Origin: Cristatella mucedo
Taxonomy: Eukaryota > Bryozoa > Phylactolaemata > Cristatellidae
Assembly (NCBI GenBank): GCA_009760855.2
Contig: WPIO01000022.1
Span: forward strand, 5,780,501 to 5,828,703
Reading direction: 5' to 3'
Length of the DNA: 48,203 bases
In this document: positions 1 through 43,976 of the stretch, one piece after another
Layout: each line of letters opens with the position of its first letter
Position numbering within the stretch: the stretch's first letter is position 1
Program-made: the position numbers and the translations under genes
The notes under the pieces: model-generated
The model's input: the letters and a program-made list of their open reading frames with translations, nothing else
The model's database searches: none
What the model was told of the DNA's origin: nothing

Positions 1-25
1 AATCTCTATTCAGGGGCTTCAAAGA
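1..25 (-). mobile_element. SINE-1 or LINE-B 3' tail cut by the window edge
   Basis: The first bases read as the reverse complement of the tail shared by SINE-1 and LINE-B in this window (AATCTCTATTCAGG, then GCTTCA). The rest of the element would lie to the left of the window. Too short to assign to one family. Confidence 0.4.
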
Positions 26-225
26 TGGTTTGGTAACAGGTGCGGTTGATGAAATATATTTTTAGGTAGCGCCATAACACGGCAAAGTAGCAATTTTTGC
101 TTGTACCAAGTATTCATCCTCTCGAAAAATGGATGTCAACGATTGCGTGGAATTTTTTTTTATAAATCTGTAGCGTATCGACGTGTGGGAAGGATTTTTA
201 GACGGGTGATCATGCATATTTATTC

Positions 226-400
226 GCCGAGCTGGATTAGACCAGCGGTTAAAAGGTGCTCGCTCCGACCAAGGTCTGGCTGAGGTCGTGGGCTCGAGCC
301 CCGAGGTATATGTGAAGTGCCTGAATAGAGATTAAGTCCTCACGGGATGCTATACAAATGAATTATATATTTATACATAAATAAATAAATATATATATAT
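226..400 (+). mobile_element. SINE-1 (tRNA-derived SINE), near-complete copy
   Basis: A tRNA-like head has an A-box-like stretch at about 231-247 and a B-box-like GGGCTCGAGCC at 290-300. It is followed by the tail GTGCCTGAATAGAGATTAAG at about 318 and then GCTATACAAATG, running into an AT-rich simple end. The same head and tail recur at 8222-8365, 19383-19522, 34915-35060 and 44815-45235. It is a retroposon rather than a functional tRNA gene, because no full cloverleaf acceptor stem closes. Confidence 0.8.
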
Positions 401-406
401 ATATAC

Positions 407-650
407 ATTGTATATTCAGGGTTTTATTGCTTCGCTGATAAGCGGTGATATTGTATATTCAGGGTTTTATTGCTTCGCTGATAAGCGGTGATGGGATGCT
501 TACGGTTAATTTTATTGCAAGACGGTTTATCGCTTTGCAGATATGCGGCGGCAGATTTATGGTTTAAGGTTTATGTTTTCGCAGCGGTTTGAAAGGCTTA
601 CCGTTAATGGTTTAGATTTATGGCTTCGCAGGTAAGCGACGGTGGCCTGC
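407..650 (+). repeat. 43-bp tandem repeat, two perfect units then decayed units
   Basis: Two identical 43-bp units occupy 407-449 and 450-492. Each contains CGCTGATAAGCG, a small inverted repeat with a GATA loop. Decayed versions follow to about 650 (for example CGCTTTGCAGATATGCGGCG near 531 and GGCTTCGCAGGTAAGCGACG near 622). The array abuts the AT-rich end of the SINE. Its function is unknown. Confidence 0.75.
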
Positions 651-2251
651 GACTTTACGTTGGCGGCCGGAGGTAGAGGACTTATAGCCCAAACTGTTTA
701 AGGAAGTGAAGCTTCAGCACCGGGAGAGAGTCAGTAGTGTAGAGATATTAAGGATGATCGATGCCGGCGAAAGTCGAAGCGTCCGAGCAGCCGAGGGCAA
801 TTCGGAAGGATTCACGGGAGCGATAGTTTCACGACCACACCGGGTGACTTTTCGAGAAATCGACAGAACAATTGTGTACGGTACGCAGTGAACACGGTTT
901 GCTTGGCTGCTATTCGCCACCAGAAATTCTCTTGGACCGTCTCTTAATACTGTTAGAAGTTGTCATTTTGGGAGATTCCCGGAGGTGCGGGTGGATTTTC
1001 ACTTTAACCTGACTTTTCACATAAGAAATGGACTCGCTGTCGATGATAGTATGCCGGAGGAAAACGGTCGGAAACGAAAATGTACCGGGGGCATGGAACG
1101 ATATTTCAGTGGATAATCGAAACGCGGCGAAACTTTGACTAGACAGTCATCTCATAAGTAGTACTGCAGGCGGTGCTGTCTCACTCCTCCGCTCACACTT
1201 GGAAACGCCTGCATGGCAGCGAAATGGCGCACAAATTTGTATTCGCTCTCGGCAGACATGGCCAGTTCATGAGCAATACAAATCGGGCTTCGTGGCGAGG
1301 CCTTGCGACTCATTCGCACTCCACATTCTCATCCTTTGGTATCCCGCACTAATTCTACGGTCCCAAAAACCGTGAGGCAGAAATGGGCAGCGTGCCACGT
1401 CCACCGGAGAGCTAACATTTGCCTGTAGAATACAATAGCAAACTACACTTTTTTGGATTGAAAACGCCGCCTCAACGACTGCCAAAAAGTGAAAAGAATA
1501 TCGAGAAGACTGCCTGTGGCGTACTGTCAAACAAGGCGGTGGCGGAATGTTATTTTATGACGAGCATTATGGACCAGAATTTATAACTCGATTGTCTGCC
1601 AGCCAGGCGTCTCTATGAAGATAAATTCATATATCTGCACGACCAATGACTCAAAGCTTACTGCTAGTCAGGTTAGAAAATAACATTGTACGACTCGTCT
1701 GCTGCCGTCCTGGATGGGCCCAGTCAGTCACCCTATAAAAGCCCCATTTGAGTATGCAAGGGATGACTTTGACTAGCGACTACGAAGCCACCTCTAAATT
1801 CGCCTGCCACGGCGAGCAATCTTTTTCAGCCGATCTGAATTATGTGGAGTCGACATCGCACGACAGTTTAGAATCTGGTCGCTCCGATGCCCAGCCTTGA
1901 GGAGGCGATCATCAAAAACCGCACGGCTGGGCCTACTTTTACCGACGAAGTTAGTATTGCTGTTTCATATGCTTCTGCTTAATCGATATTTTTAAGCATC
2001 GAGCACAGCTTATGCATCTTTTTTGGCTCGCAGAATATCAGCTGAAAGTCCCGTCAGAACGCATGGGCCATATTGATGGAGATTCGTAAAAACGGCACAC
2101 GCGAGTTTACATATATAAACACATATGTACACGAGGCAACGAGGGATATCGTTTTCAATATGAATCATACGAACCAGCAACGGCGCCAGCAGACAAGCTG
2201 CATGCCTGCTGCAGAGGAAAGCGTTCTAAAGCCACAGGCTATGGAGCTTAT
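651..2251. other. Unassigned sequence downstream of TAF7
   Basis: No gene, repeat or RNA was recognised here. Short open frames exist (for example 706-891 plus strand and 1267-1530 minus strand) but show no family resemblance. The part next to 2251 should include the TAF7 3' UTR. I saw no canonical AATAAA on the minus strand, only the weak variant TATAAA near 1586-1581. Confidence 0.4.
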
Positions 2252-3310
2252 TTATCGGGGAGCACCACTGCCCAGCAAATCTCTGTACTCTTGTTGCTTT
2301 TCGACCTCTTCGATGAGAAGCTCGTCGAGAACGGACTCGAACCGCTGCCGAAGTTCGGGATTCTCGATAGCTGCCACCTCGGAACGCTGCATGCGAATTT
2401 TCGCCCTTAATTCCTGCAGCTCGGCCAGCACGTTCTCGGCACGAACGTCGACACCAGCCGAGGCGTCCAATTCGTCTTCACCGTCGTCGTCGTCGCCCTG
2501 TTCACCATCACGCAGGCTGCTCACGGTGGCGCCGGCGCCATGGCTCCCTCCGCCGTCCGAATCCTCATCGCTGTCCAGTATATTGACATCTTTGTCCTCG
2601 TCATCGTCATCTTCGTCGGTGCTGCTCAGCTCGCCGAAGATGTCCTGCTCAGCCAGGTCGACGCGGGCATTGCCGCCACCGCTGCCGGAAGCCTCCTTGG
2701 CCGTCGTCTTTATGGCTGACGAGCTGCCGTCGAGCCGGACGCTGCCCGACTCGCCGCCGACGGCCTTGTCGTTGGTCGTCACCTCCCATTTAACGTTAAT
2801 CGCTTCGTTGTCCATCCGGAACAGACGCTTCACCTCCTTCTCGATGTCGGCAATGTCGATCTGCTTCTTCTCGAGTGTCTTTCGGAATCGCCTCTTTCGG
2901 ACGTTCTTCAGCGGTGGGCAAATGCCGTGGATGTGCTTGTGCTTCTTCTCTTTGTCTTTCTTTTTCTTGGGCGTTTCCGCGTCGTCATCGCTCGGCTCCA
3001 TGTCCTGCGAGCAGATCAGTATCTGACACACGTCGGCCGTTTTGTAAAAGGTCTTCCTGTCGGTCGTTTTCAACGACTCGATGATGCACGGCAAGTCGAC
3101 CATCTTCGCTGCGAACACTTGGCCACCGTAGGTCACGTTCCCCCATCGCTGGTCTGGCTGAATGTCAATGAATAGGTTGTCCTTCAACGCTGTGCCGAGC
3201 TCTACGTCACGGGCGAGTGCCTTCCCTTGCTCAGCAGGCATGCGCAGAATGAACTGCTGCTCGAGGTCGACAAAGCCTTCGTCTGTCGTCCTTTTCCCAA
3301 GTAGTGCCAT
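2252..3310 (-). CDS. TAF7: TAF7, transcription initiation factor TFIID subunit 7
   Basis: A single uninterrupted minus-strand exon encodes 352 residues, close to the roughly 350 residues of animal TAF7. Residues about 14-177 are the conserved TAFII55 N-terminal domain: FILRMP at 20-25, KMVDLPC at 69-75, ESLKTTDRKTFYKTADVCQ at 78-96, and the basic block NVRKRRFRKT at 136-145, followed by EKEVKRL. In the family this domain binds TAF1 and restrains its acetyltransferase activity within TFIID. Residues about 228-280 are strongly acidic with serines, and about 290-345 form a charged coiled coil, both typical of the family. The ATG at 3310 is the first ATG in frame; a GTG lies five codons upstream and is not needed. 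Absence of introns is not suspicious, since vertebrate TAF7 is also a single coding exon. SINE/LINE tail sequence lies about 30-85 bp upstream. Confidence 0.95.
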   Translation of the reverse strand: MALLGKRTTDEGFVDLEQQFILRMPAEQGKALARDVELGTALKDNLFIDIQPDQRWGNVTYGGQVFAAKMVDLPCIIESLKTTDRKTFYKTADVCQILICSQDMEPSDDDAETPKKKKDKEKKHKHIHGICPPLKNVRKRRFRKTLEKKQIDIADIEKEVKRLFRMDNEAINVKWEVTTNDKAVGGESGSVRLDGSSSAIKTTAKEASGSGGGNARVDLAEQDIFGELSSTDEDDDDEDKDVNILDSDEDSDGGGSHGAGATVSSLRDGEQGDDDDGEDELDASAGVDVRAENVLAELQELRAKIRMQRSEVAAIENPELRQRFESVLDELLIEEVEKQQEYRDLLGSGAPR

Positions 3311-3339
3311 CGCTATTGGAAGCACCTACCTGTCACTGT

Positions 3340-3395
3340 TGACCTACAAGAGATTAGGTTCTCTTAGGGCGCCATACAAATGAATTGTATTTAAT
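3340..3395 (+). mobile_element. Isolated SINE-1/LINE-B tail upstream of TAF7
   Basis: The stretch AAGAGATTAGGTTCTCTTAG followed by GGCGCCATACAAATGAATTG matches the shared 3' tail of SINE-1 and LINE-B/C. No head precedes it. It lies in the presumed 5' UTR or promoter of the divergently read TAF7 gene. Confidence 0.6.
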
Positions 3396-3582
3396 TACAT
3401 ATTGCAGGCAGCGTGTCCTACCAAGGTGTCCCAGCCACCAGGCACTCAAGTAACCTTACTCGACTACCTCTGCAAAGCTTGCACACTCCAGCAACCTGGA
3501 AATTTCTACCAGGAAGTGAAGGGCTGCTGAGTGAAGGTTTAGCAACAACTGGCTACCGACTCCTAATTGCTTGCTCACTAAT

Positions 3583-4430
3583 AATAATAATGATACACTT
3601 GATAAAGCCCCCTCAGACAACTCAATCTCTCTATGCGCTTTACATTTGCTGCACAGGAAGCACGAGCCGTGATGGCACACTAGGTAAGGCGGTTGCTTTC
3701 ACGACCTCGGCATCGAGGTCGTGAGTTCGATTCCTGCGGTGGGCGATTCTTTATCGCCACTACAAGCGGTGGTGATAGCCGTAAAGGCTCTTCTGTCGCT
3801 ATACAAAAAAGGCTGTTTAATCAGCTAGGATCATCACGATAGAATGGTCAGTGGTAGTTTGCTCAATAAAAAACAATAATAACATGGTTAGGGGTGATAT
3901 GCACAGGGTCAGCATGCAAGAATGGTTAGTGGCAGCATTCATATTGTAAGCACATAAACGTCGAATTACAGAGACCCACTAAATGCTGTGATAAATAGGT
4001 GTTTTTAGTTTCTTTTTAACTGTGGTCAAGTCAGGGGATGTCGCGACACAAGTCGGGAGTGAGTTCTAGGCTTTGGGAGCATACGAAGTCAAGGCACTGT
4101 CTCATCAGGATTTGAGGTATGCATGAGGTATAGGTAAACCATTAGATTCCGAAAAGCGAGTGGTACGATGCTTAGCCTGGTGGAAGAGTAGAAAGATCTG
4201 ATAGGTAAGCTGGAGCCAAAGAATGAACGGACCTAAAAGTGAGTGACAAAACCTCGAGGCCGATGCATTGATTGACTGGGAGCCAGTACAGGCCGGCGAG
4301 AAGTGGTTTGATGTGGCAACTGCCTGGACAAGCCTAGCTGCAGTGTTTTGCACCAGCTGTGAGCACCTGATTGTGTAGGCCGGTAGACCAGCCATCAATA
4401 AGTGAGTGAGAATAGGTCTACCACGCCCAT
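3583..4430 (-). mobile_element. LINE-B, 5'-truncated copy interrupted by SINE-2
   Basis: Read on the minus strand, this is the 3' end of a CR1/L2-like LINE. A frame around 4380-4105 encodes the post-RT region (LVQNTAARLV, then a shifted frame), matching the copy at 46320-46560. It ends in the tail GCGCATAGAGAGATTGAGTT and an AAT-type repeat at 3583-3594. SINE-2 splits it at about 3666-3835. The element resumes after the SINE with the same order of landmarks seen uninterrupted at 18525-18722. Confidence 0.75.
3666..3835 (+). mobile_element. SINE-2 (second tRNA-derived SINE) nested in LINE-B
   Basis: The tRNA-like head has a good B box, GAGTTCGATTC, at 3723-3733. The body is GATTCTTTATCGCCACTACA and then GCGGTGGTGATAGCCGTAAA, ending in GTCGCTATACAAAAAA. 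An antisense copy lies at 16758-16915 and a decayed one at 20093-20220. The host LINE sequence CACGA appears on both sides (about 3660-3665 and 3832-3836), consistent with a short target-site duplication. Confidence 0.75.
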
Positions 4431-4699
4431 CCCACATCCACCTGGTAGTGGCAAACAAAGGACACAACTCACATCCACTAGGGGGATGCTCATCTCCTTT
4501 TTTCTCCTATGGTGGTTAATCCTTCAATGGTGGCGGTCATTCCTCCGCCAACCAGTGGTGAACCCTGCTGCTTCTTACCCAGGAGCAATTGCCGAGATGG
4601 TTCGACCCTGATGGTAAGCCCATCTACTCAATTGCTCGATGTCTCCCCACCAGTTTGCACCCTTTTCGGAGGTTTGCCCCATGCATGCCTCTTCACATA
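4431..4699. other. Unassigned spacer between LINE copies
   Basis: This is about 270 bp with no repeat partner seen elsewhere in the window and no convincing coding frame. Confidence 0.35.
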
Positions 4700-5339
4700 C
4701 CCTGGGCGCTTATGAGGCAGCATCCCAGAGGTTTGATCATGTGTCTCCTTTGCTAAAACAGCTAGGATGGCTGCCGATTGATCAACGGATACAGAGCAAC
4801 GTTCTTATGCTGACCCACACACAAGGCCTGCCATGGCGTGGCTCCTCCATACCTAGCTGAACTGTGGCACCAGTTTCAGCCTCTTCGTGCCCTTAGGTCG
4901 TGTATGGACAATAAACTAGCTGTTCCATTCCTCCACTTAAAGACCTTTGGCGACAGAAGCCTTTCTCTGGAGGCCCTAGACTGTGGATCTCACTTCCACA
5001 ATTATTTCGCACCGCCAACTACTCTCCTACTTCCGACTATGGCTCAGCAAATGTAAAGCACCTAGAAAGAGATTGAGTTCGTTGAGGGCGCTTTATCAAG
5101 TGCATTATTATTATAATTATAATTTCAGTAGTCCTGAGCTGCTATTTCCGTGCTACTCACTACCTCAACTGCTCTCATGACTCAGCTATGCTTCTCATTT
5201 CTTTTTGTTACATCAGATGAAGTCTGTCGGCTATTATACCAAAAGCTGCTTAGGCTGTGAGTGCAGTTGTATAAGACTTGCCTGTGTAACACCCACATAG
5301 TTTTCGTGGCGTTACAGACAGAGATACATTACATTACAG
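4700..5339 (+). mobile_element. LINE-A 3' fragment, interrupted by a LINE-B tail
   Basis: It matches the C-terminal and 3' UTR part of LINE-A at 6312-6950 in opposite orientation. Landmarks are the codons around GGATGGCTGCCGATTGATCA (4766), the segment ending near 5046, then the 3' UTR with GTGTAACACCCACATAG and the terminal GAGATACATTACATTACAG at 5321-5339. A separate tail insertion occupies 5047-5130. Frameshifts destroy the coding frame. Confidence 0.75.
5047..5130 (+). mobile_element. Tail-only LINE-B insertion inside LINE-A
   Basis: An 80-bp insert begins AAATGTAAAGCACCTAGAAA, continues GAGATTGAGTTCGTTGAGGG and ends in ATTATTATTATAATTATAAT. Removing it rejoins the LINE-A sequence as it reads in the 6312-8215 copy, so it is an extremely 5'-truncated LINE-B integration. 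Confidence 0.75.
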
Positions 5340-6311
5340 CTGCCCGATGGACATCACTGCTATTCTTGTTTGCGTGTTTCATCGGGGTGAGTGCTCAAAT
5401 CGATGACTGATGAAGCTACAGCAATATATTGCTCCAGACATGCCTCTGAATTAACCAGTCATTACGGCCAACTATTGCCGTCTAACGCCTTAATTTCTGC
5501 TAGTCTCACCTTTCCACTTTATCGGTACTCATTTGCTGCTCGTTCAGCATTGGCACAAAACAACGTCACGACCAAATGCTAAAGCCACCTTCAATATCTG
5601 CCAGCTACTTGCCCGTTGACCTGGTGATCATCAGTCAACAGAAGCTCGGCAGCCACCACTACCACCGATGGGACTGCCTGCTAATTCGATTCGACATGCC
5701 AGCCCCCCACCATCCACGACATACCCCCCCCCCCGACGACATCCTACAAGCGCTCTACACAGCCAACCGGTCTCACTGCTTGCCAGCGCCAGCACCACTC
5801 ACCGCTAAGCATGCATCTGAAGAAGCTTCCGGGAGGCTGCCTTTCCAAAATGGCACGACACACCCCAATACACATCAATCGGTGCTGCTCTAGAACTTTG
5901 AGCTGGACTGAATCGTTTCATTTTACTGCCTGCTTACAGCTGCCTTTCGTGTCTAGGACAAGTTATGTCTACCACAGAGCTTTTTGACTGGGCCATCACT
6001 GGTTGTGGCAAACGCTGGCTTCCTAGCTTTATTGCTTGCCCATCTGTGAAGTCAACCCAGTCTTACGGGCTGCCTCTTCTCTGCCGGACCCTTGCCCTAC
6101 AGTGACGAATAAATGGTCTAGAATCTAGAATATGTTTGCTGCCAAACAAGGAACCTGTGCCTAAACAAAGGCTGCTACTTGGACCATACACAGAATACAG
6201 CCAGTTTGGCCCTAAAGCTGTGAAAGTGAAAGGCTGCTGTCACGACCGTAAACCGATTGAGGACCATGAGAACAACAGATGGCCCATCACGCTTGGCTTG
6301 TGACCACACGT
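5340..6311. other. Unique segment between two tail-to-tail LINE-A copies
   Basis: About 970 bp are bounded on both sides by LINE-A 3' ends in opposite orientation. A plus-strand frame at 5576-5893 is proline- and histidine-rich near a poly-C run (5727-5736), but I do not recognise it. An AATAAA lies near 6105. No repeat partner was seen in the window. Confidence 0.35.
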
Positions 6312-8215
6312 GTAATGTAATGTATCTCCGTCTGTAACTCTACAAAGTCATAAAGACCATGTAGGTGTTACGCAGGAGTTTTGTATAGCGCACTCACAGC
6401 CTTAGCCTAAGCGGCTTTCGGTACGCATTCGGTAGCAAACAGACTTCGTCTCAGGCAACATAGAGAAAGAGGGAAGCAGCAACAAAGAGAAAGTGGGAAG
6501 CATAGCAGAGTCAGGAGAGCAGTTGAGGTAGTGAGTAGCATAGAAGTAGCAGCTCAGGACCGCTGAAAACGACGTGCCATAGTCGGCAGTAGGAGAGTAG
6601 TTGTCATTGCGTAAGAATTGTGGAAGTGAGTTCCACAGTCTAGGACCTGCAGAGCTAAAGCTTCTGTCGCCAACTGTCTTTAAGTGGAGGAATAGGACAG
6701 CTAATTTATTGTCCACACAGGACCTCAGGGCACGAACAGGCTGAAACGGATGCAGCAGTTCAGCTTGGTACGAAGGAGCCAAGCCGTGGCGGGCCTTGTG
6801 GGTCAGGGTAAGAACTTTGCTCTGTATCCTTTGCTCAGCCAGCAACCATCCTAGCTCTTTCAGCAAAGGAGACACGTGCTCAAACCGCTGGGACTTGAAG
6901 ACTAGCCTTGCAGCCATATTCATAGTCCGCTGTAGTGGCATAATAGCTTTCTTTGGTAGCCCAGCCAAAAGGGAATTACAATAATCAAGCCGAGACAGAA
7001 CTAAAGAGCTAGTTAAATTTTGTACAAGCCACTGTGGGAGACAGCTCCTAATCTTGGATAGGGATCGGGTGTGATGGCTAGCTGTAGAGGCAGTCTTCTA
7101 AATGAAGCTTTTGAAATTGAGGCAGCTGTCGAACATTAGACCTAAATTACGAGCACGTGGTGAAGGTCGCACAATAGCATCACCTATTAGAACAGCAAAG
7201 CCTTTTAATCCAGCGACATGCTTAGGGTGTCCTATGAGCAGCAGTTCGGTTTTATCGTCATTAAATTTCAGGAAGTTTGCCGACATCCAGGATCGAATAT
7301 CGGCAAGGCAAGCATTCAGTTTCTCAGTTGCTGCAGCAGATTCCGACGGTTTGAATGACAAACACAGCTGAGTATCGTCAGCATAAAAGTGATATCCTAT
7401 TCCATGGGCCTTAATCACTTTTCCCAGAGGTTGAGTATAAATGGAGAACAGCAAGGGACCGAGTACAGACCCTTGAGGGACTCCATAGGTGATCCTTCTC
7501 GTGTGTGAGACCTGACCCCTACACGACACGGATTGAACACAATCAGACAAGTACGATCCAAACCACGCCAGTGCTTCGCCTGCCAGATCGATCGTTGTTC
7601 TCAATCGTTCAAGCATAACATCGTGATCAATGGTGTCGAAGGCAGCTGACAGATCTAGCAGAGCTAGGGCAGTGACATTCGCGTCGTCGTTGCCACGTAG
7701 AATGTCCTTGTTAACACGGAGGAAAGCAGTTTCAGTAGAGTGCTGCCTCTTGAACCCTGATTGAAATGTATCTGACATTCCAATATTTTCAATATGTTCA
7801 ACTAGCTGCTTAGCAACAATTTTTTCAAGAATCTTTGATAAGAACGGAAGAAGGGAAACTGGGCGATCGTTTTCTAGGACCTCTGTGTCTAATCCAGGCT
7901 TTTTAAGAATAGGTCTAACGATTGCCGATTTGAAGGACTTGGGGACGGCCCCTTTCCCCAAAGAAGCATTAAAAATCTTGGTTATGGCAGGGCTAAGTTG
8001 GTCTGCTAGTGAAGACCACAGAGATGAAGGTGTAGGGTCTTCAGGAGACGAGCTCTGTTTGCTAGACCTTATTAAGGCAGCCACATCACAGGCAGAAACC
8101 TCGGAGAACCTTTTAAGGGTCACAGGTTGAGGAACGGCGATTGCTTTGGTCGGAGGGGGCTTAATGGAGGCACGAATGTGGACTAGCACTTTCTTTAGCA
8201 ACGTGGACACTGTAC
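6312..8215 (-). mobile_element. LINE-A, largest copy with reverse transcriptase (5' truncated)
   Basis: Minus-strand order is the end of the pre-RT linker, reverse transcriptase, C-terminal region, and a 3' UTR ending in GATACATTACATTAC at 6312-6330. RT style (DLSAAFDTIDH, GVPQGSVLGPLLF, YADDTQL) places it in the CR1/L2-like part of the Jockey superfamily. No endonuclease domain is present, so the copy is 5' truncated. Its 5' end abuts SINE-1 (8222-8365). Confidence 0.85.
6402..8200 (-). pseudogene. LINE-A reverse transcriptase and C-terminal region, stop-interrupted
   Basis: The frame runs from about 8200 to a TAG at 7100-7098 and then continues to 6402. It carries RT motif A (AFDTIDHD), motif B (GVPQGSVLG), the catalytic YADD at 7385-7374, and motif D (LKFNDDKTELL). 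Beyond the TAG the protein resumes with KTASTASHH, then SRLDYCNSLLAGLPKK and the region to NSLPQFLRN. The element would reverse-transcribe its own RNA at a nicked target. The only clear lesion in the 3' two-thirds is this TAG, and the LINE-A copy at 29092 has it too. The upstream open frame extends artificially through SINE-1, so residues before about 8200 are not LINE protein. Confidence 0.8.
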
Positions 8216-8221
8216 AAATAA

Positions 8222-8365
8222 AAAAATATAATTCATTTGTATAGCATTCCAAGAGAACTTTCTCTCTATTTAGGCCCTTCACATATTGGGGGCTCGAGTC
8301 CACGACCTCACGCAGACCTTGGTCGAGGAGAGCAACTTAACCGCTGGACCTAACCGGGTCTGCCG
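8222..8365 (-). mobile_element. SINE-1, antisense copy
   Basis: The minus strand shows the SINE-1 head (CCAGCGGTTAAGTTGCTC), the B-box-like GGACTCGAGCC, and the tail GGGCCTAAATAGAGAGAAAG followed by GCTATACAAATG. It lies against the truncated 5' end of LINE-A. Confidence 0.75.
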
Positions 8366-8961
8366 ATGTAAGCTGACAATCGCAACAGCACAAATCACCC
8401 CTGAAATGCAGTATCTACCTGCCTGAATGCTAACGTGCTTGAAAGGACTAATGAAACCTTGGAAAGCGTGCAAGCAGCCCAATTGACAGGCATCAGTACC
8501 CCTGTCACTGTTGGAGATCTGCTCCACAGCAATAAAGCTTACAGATAGTGATAGGTTTGCTAGGGAGTGTGGCCGCTGCCGGGCCAACTTCTGCTTGCTG
8601 CAGCACCTAAGCATAAAGCTGCAAGGTAAGGCAGAAATTACACATTTTCGGAAGATTTTGAGGACGGGCTGTGAAGGCTGGTGCTTAGCTAGCTTTCTGG
8701 GCAATTAGTGGGCTGTTGCACTGTGTAAGCACACTATATCGATCATCCTTAATGGGTTGAAACCAGGATGTCAAACGTGAAAGCTGTTGAGCCCGGTGTA
8801 TAAAAAGGCATTGAGGAACGTCGAAGCCTCGTAGCGATAAAGGACAGGATGTGCACACAATATTCGTGCTTGGAACCACACATTGAGATAGACGTACCCG
8901 ATCTCGATGGGGCGAACACTTCTGAGGCTGGACAAGCTCTCGTCACCAACAATGAGCAGGT
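8366..8961. other. Unassigned sequence
   Basis: Short overlapping open frames exist on both strands, but none shows a domain or repeat match. Confidence 0.3.
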
Positions 8962-9310
8962 ATAACAACAATAATAATAAAAAGACATTGGTACAGCACC
9001 CTCTGAGAACTAAATCTCCTAGGCACTTTACAAATGCCAGAAAGGAAGTGTGCCAATCGATTACACAAAAAGTGCACAGAGCAAGCATGAATTAACATAC
9101 AAAGGACAATTCACATGGACCGAGCAAGTGGTGTGAGGAGCATGCGTTTTTTTAGCTTGTTTATAAATCAGGGGATGTAAAGATATCGGTCGGGATCTAG
9201 GCTTTGGAGCATACAAACTGAATGACCGGTCACACCAAAGAATTTGACGTAGGTTAGAGGCACAGCTAAATGTAGAGCTAAGTCACTTTGGAACACGCGC
9301 CCAGATTGGC
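8962..9310 (-). mobile_element. LINE-B-like 3' fragment, antisense
   Basis: From the plus strand left edge it reads AATAATAATAA, then the antisense tail (GCACCCTCTGAGAACTAAAT, CCTAGGCACTTTACA). It then enters the region equivalent to the LINE-B C-terminal end: GATCTAGGCTTTGGAGCATA near 9199 matches GTTCTAGGCTTTGGGAGCAT near 4063. Confidence 0.65.
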
Positions 9311-10334
9311 ATGCACATGCTACAGAAGATTGGCCGAACCCATTTTCGGGTTCGGCTTTCTAATTCCTAGGTAGCACCTGGTTTGCCGGTAACTTATAAG
9401 TTGGCATTGCCGTCAATAAAACTGAGAAAGTTGCGGCCACCCCAGTTCGAATGTCGGAAAAAATGCAACGATGGAGTAGAGCGGGTTTACCATGCGGAGA
9501 TGCAGGGAGTGATCAAAGCATAAGTACATCGATCGGTATGTCATCGGCGTAAAAACCAACGCTGACTGTCGTACTCTTTCTGTGCTTGCCTATGCGTCAC
9601 TGCAGGATCAAGCACGAAGAACGTTTCTCAAAATGAGAAACTCAAAGTAAACATGTGGATGAAGGACAGTATCGGCAAACACTTTTCACTCTTACCGTGC
9701 CGAAAGATGGTACAATTGTTCAACGCCCTGAAAAGAACCCAGCGAGCAAGAAGAATCTCGCGCGAGTGTCAGCTGTTCTTACCCTTTTAAAGTCCTAATT
9801 TCTCACATTCAAGCTCAATGAAAAACATCACAGCGTAATCCAAACGCTTGCACGACAGGGCTAAATCCAGAATCCGCCACAGCAGAGCTCTGCATTCATG
9901 AGCTACTATTCCGCTACCAGGCATGGCCCACTGGCGCCGGTATCTCCAGCAGCGCTCTTAACAAGCAAGAGGACACAAAGCACCTAAAGGCATAAGTACG
10001 TCGCTTAATAGACCGTGCTGCTGAAATAGCCCCGATCACCCAACGCCTATTGAAATGGTACAGCAGCTATAACCATCCACTTACCCCTTGTGGAAGGCAC
10101 GCACACCGCAAAGTAAGTCAAACCAACTGGAGGACCGGAAGCAATCTAACGCATGCGCAGGTGGTCGGTGTGATCGGGTAAGTTGGGAGTGCTTATCGAA
10201 AGTTTTGGAGCTGCCGCTTGGCAACTTTGAAGTGATGCCTACAGTGTACAACTGTCCGGATCAATAATCGCGAGGATTGAGCATACTAGGAGCTCTTGTT
10301 TGAACACTGCAGCTTCACTTTTTTAACTTTGCAG
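9311..10334. other. Upstream region of the MYT1-like gene
   Basis: No repeat was recognised. A perfect 9-bp inverted repeat (GCCGAACCC at 9333-9341, GGGTTCGGC at 9348-9356) is visible. A possible first coding exon is at 9898-9939: ATG, 14 codons, then CCG|GTATCT. It would join the next exon in phase 0, but its start context is poor and support is weak. Confidence 0.3.

Positions 10335-43976
<33,642 letters not shown>

Noticed and set aside
290-300. tRNA gene inside SINE-1 heads
   Set aside because: A and B box-like motifs are present, but no closing acceptor stem or clear anticodon arm; the dispersed copies with tails are SINEs.
2073-3026. Long plus-strand serine-rich frame of about 317 codons
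   Set aside because: It lies antisense to TAF7, whose minus frame has clear family motifs; the serine run is the complement of the Asp/Glu-rich region.
5576-5893. 105-codon Pro/His-rich plus frame
   Set aside because: Low complexity around a C-run, no similarity; kept only as an unassigned segment.
7885-8130. Plus-strand frame over the LINE-A reverse transcriptase
   Set aside because: It is antisense to the RT frame and matches no family.
9333-9356. Perfect 9-bp hairpin followed by a T-rich run, like a bacterial terminator
   Set aside because: The context is an animal genome; with no partner termini or copies it is left as a chance inverted repeat.
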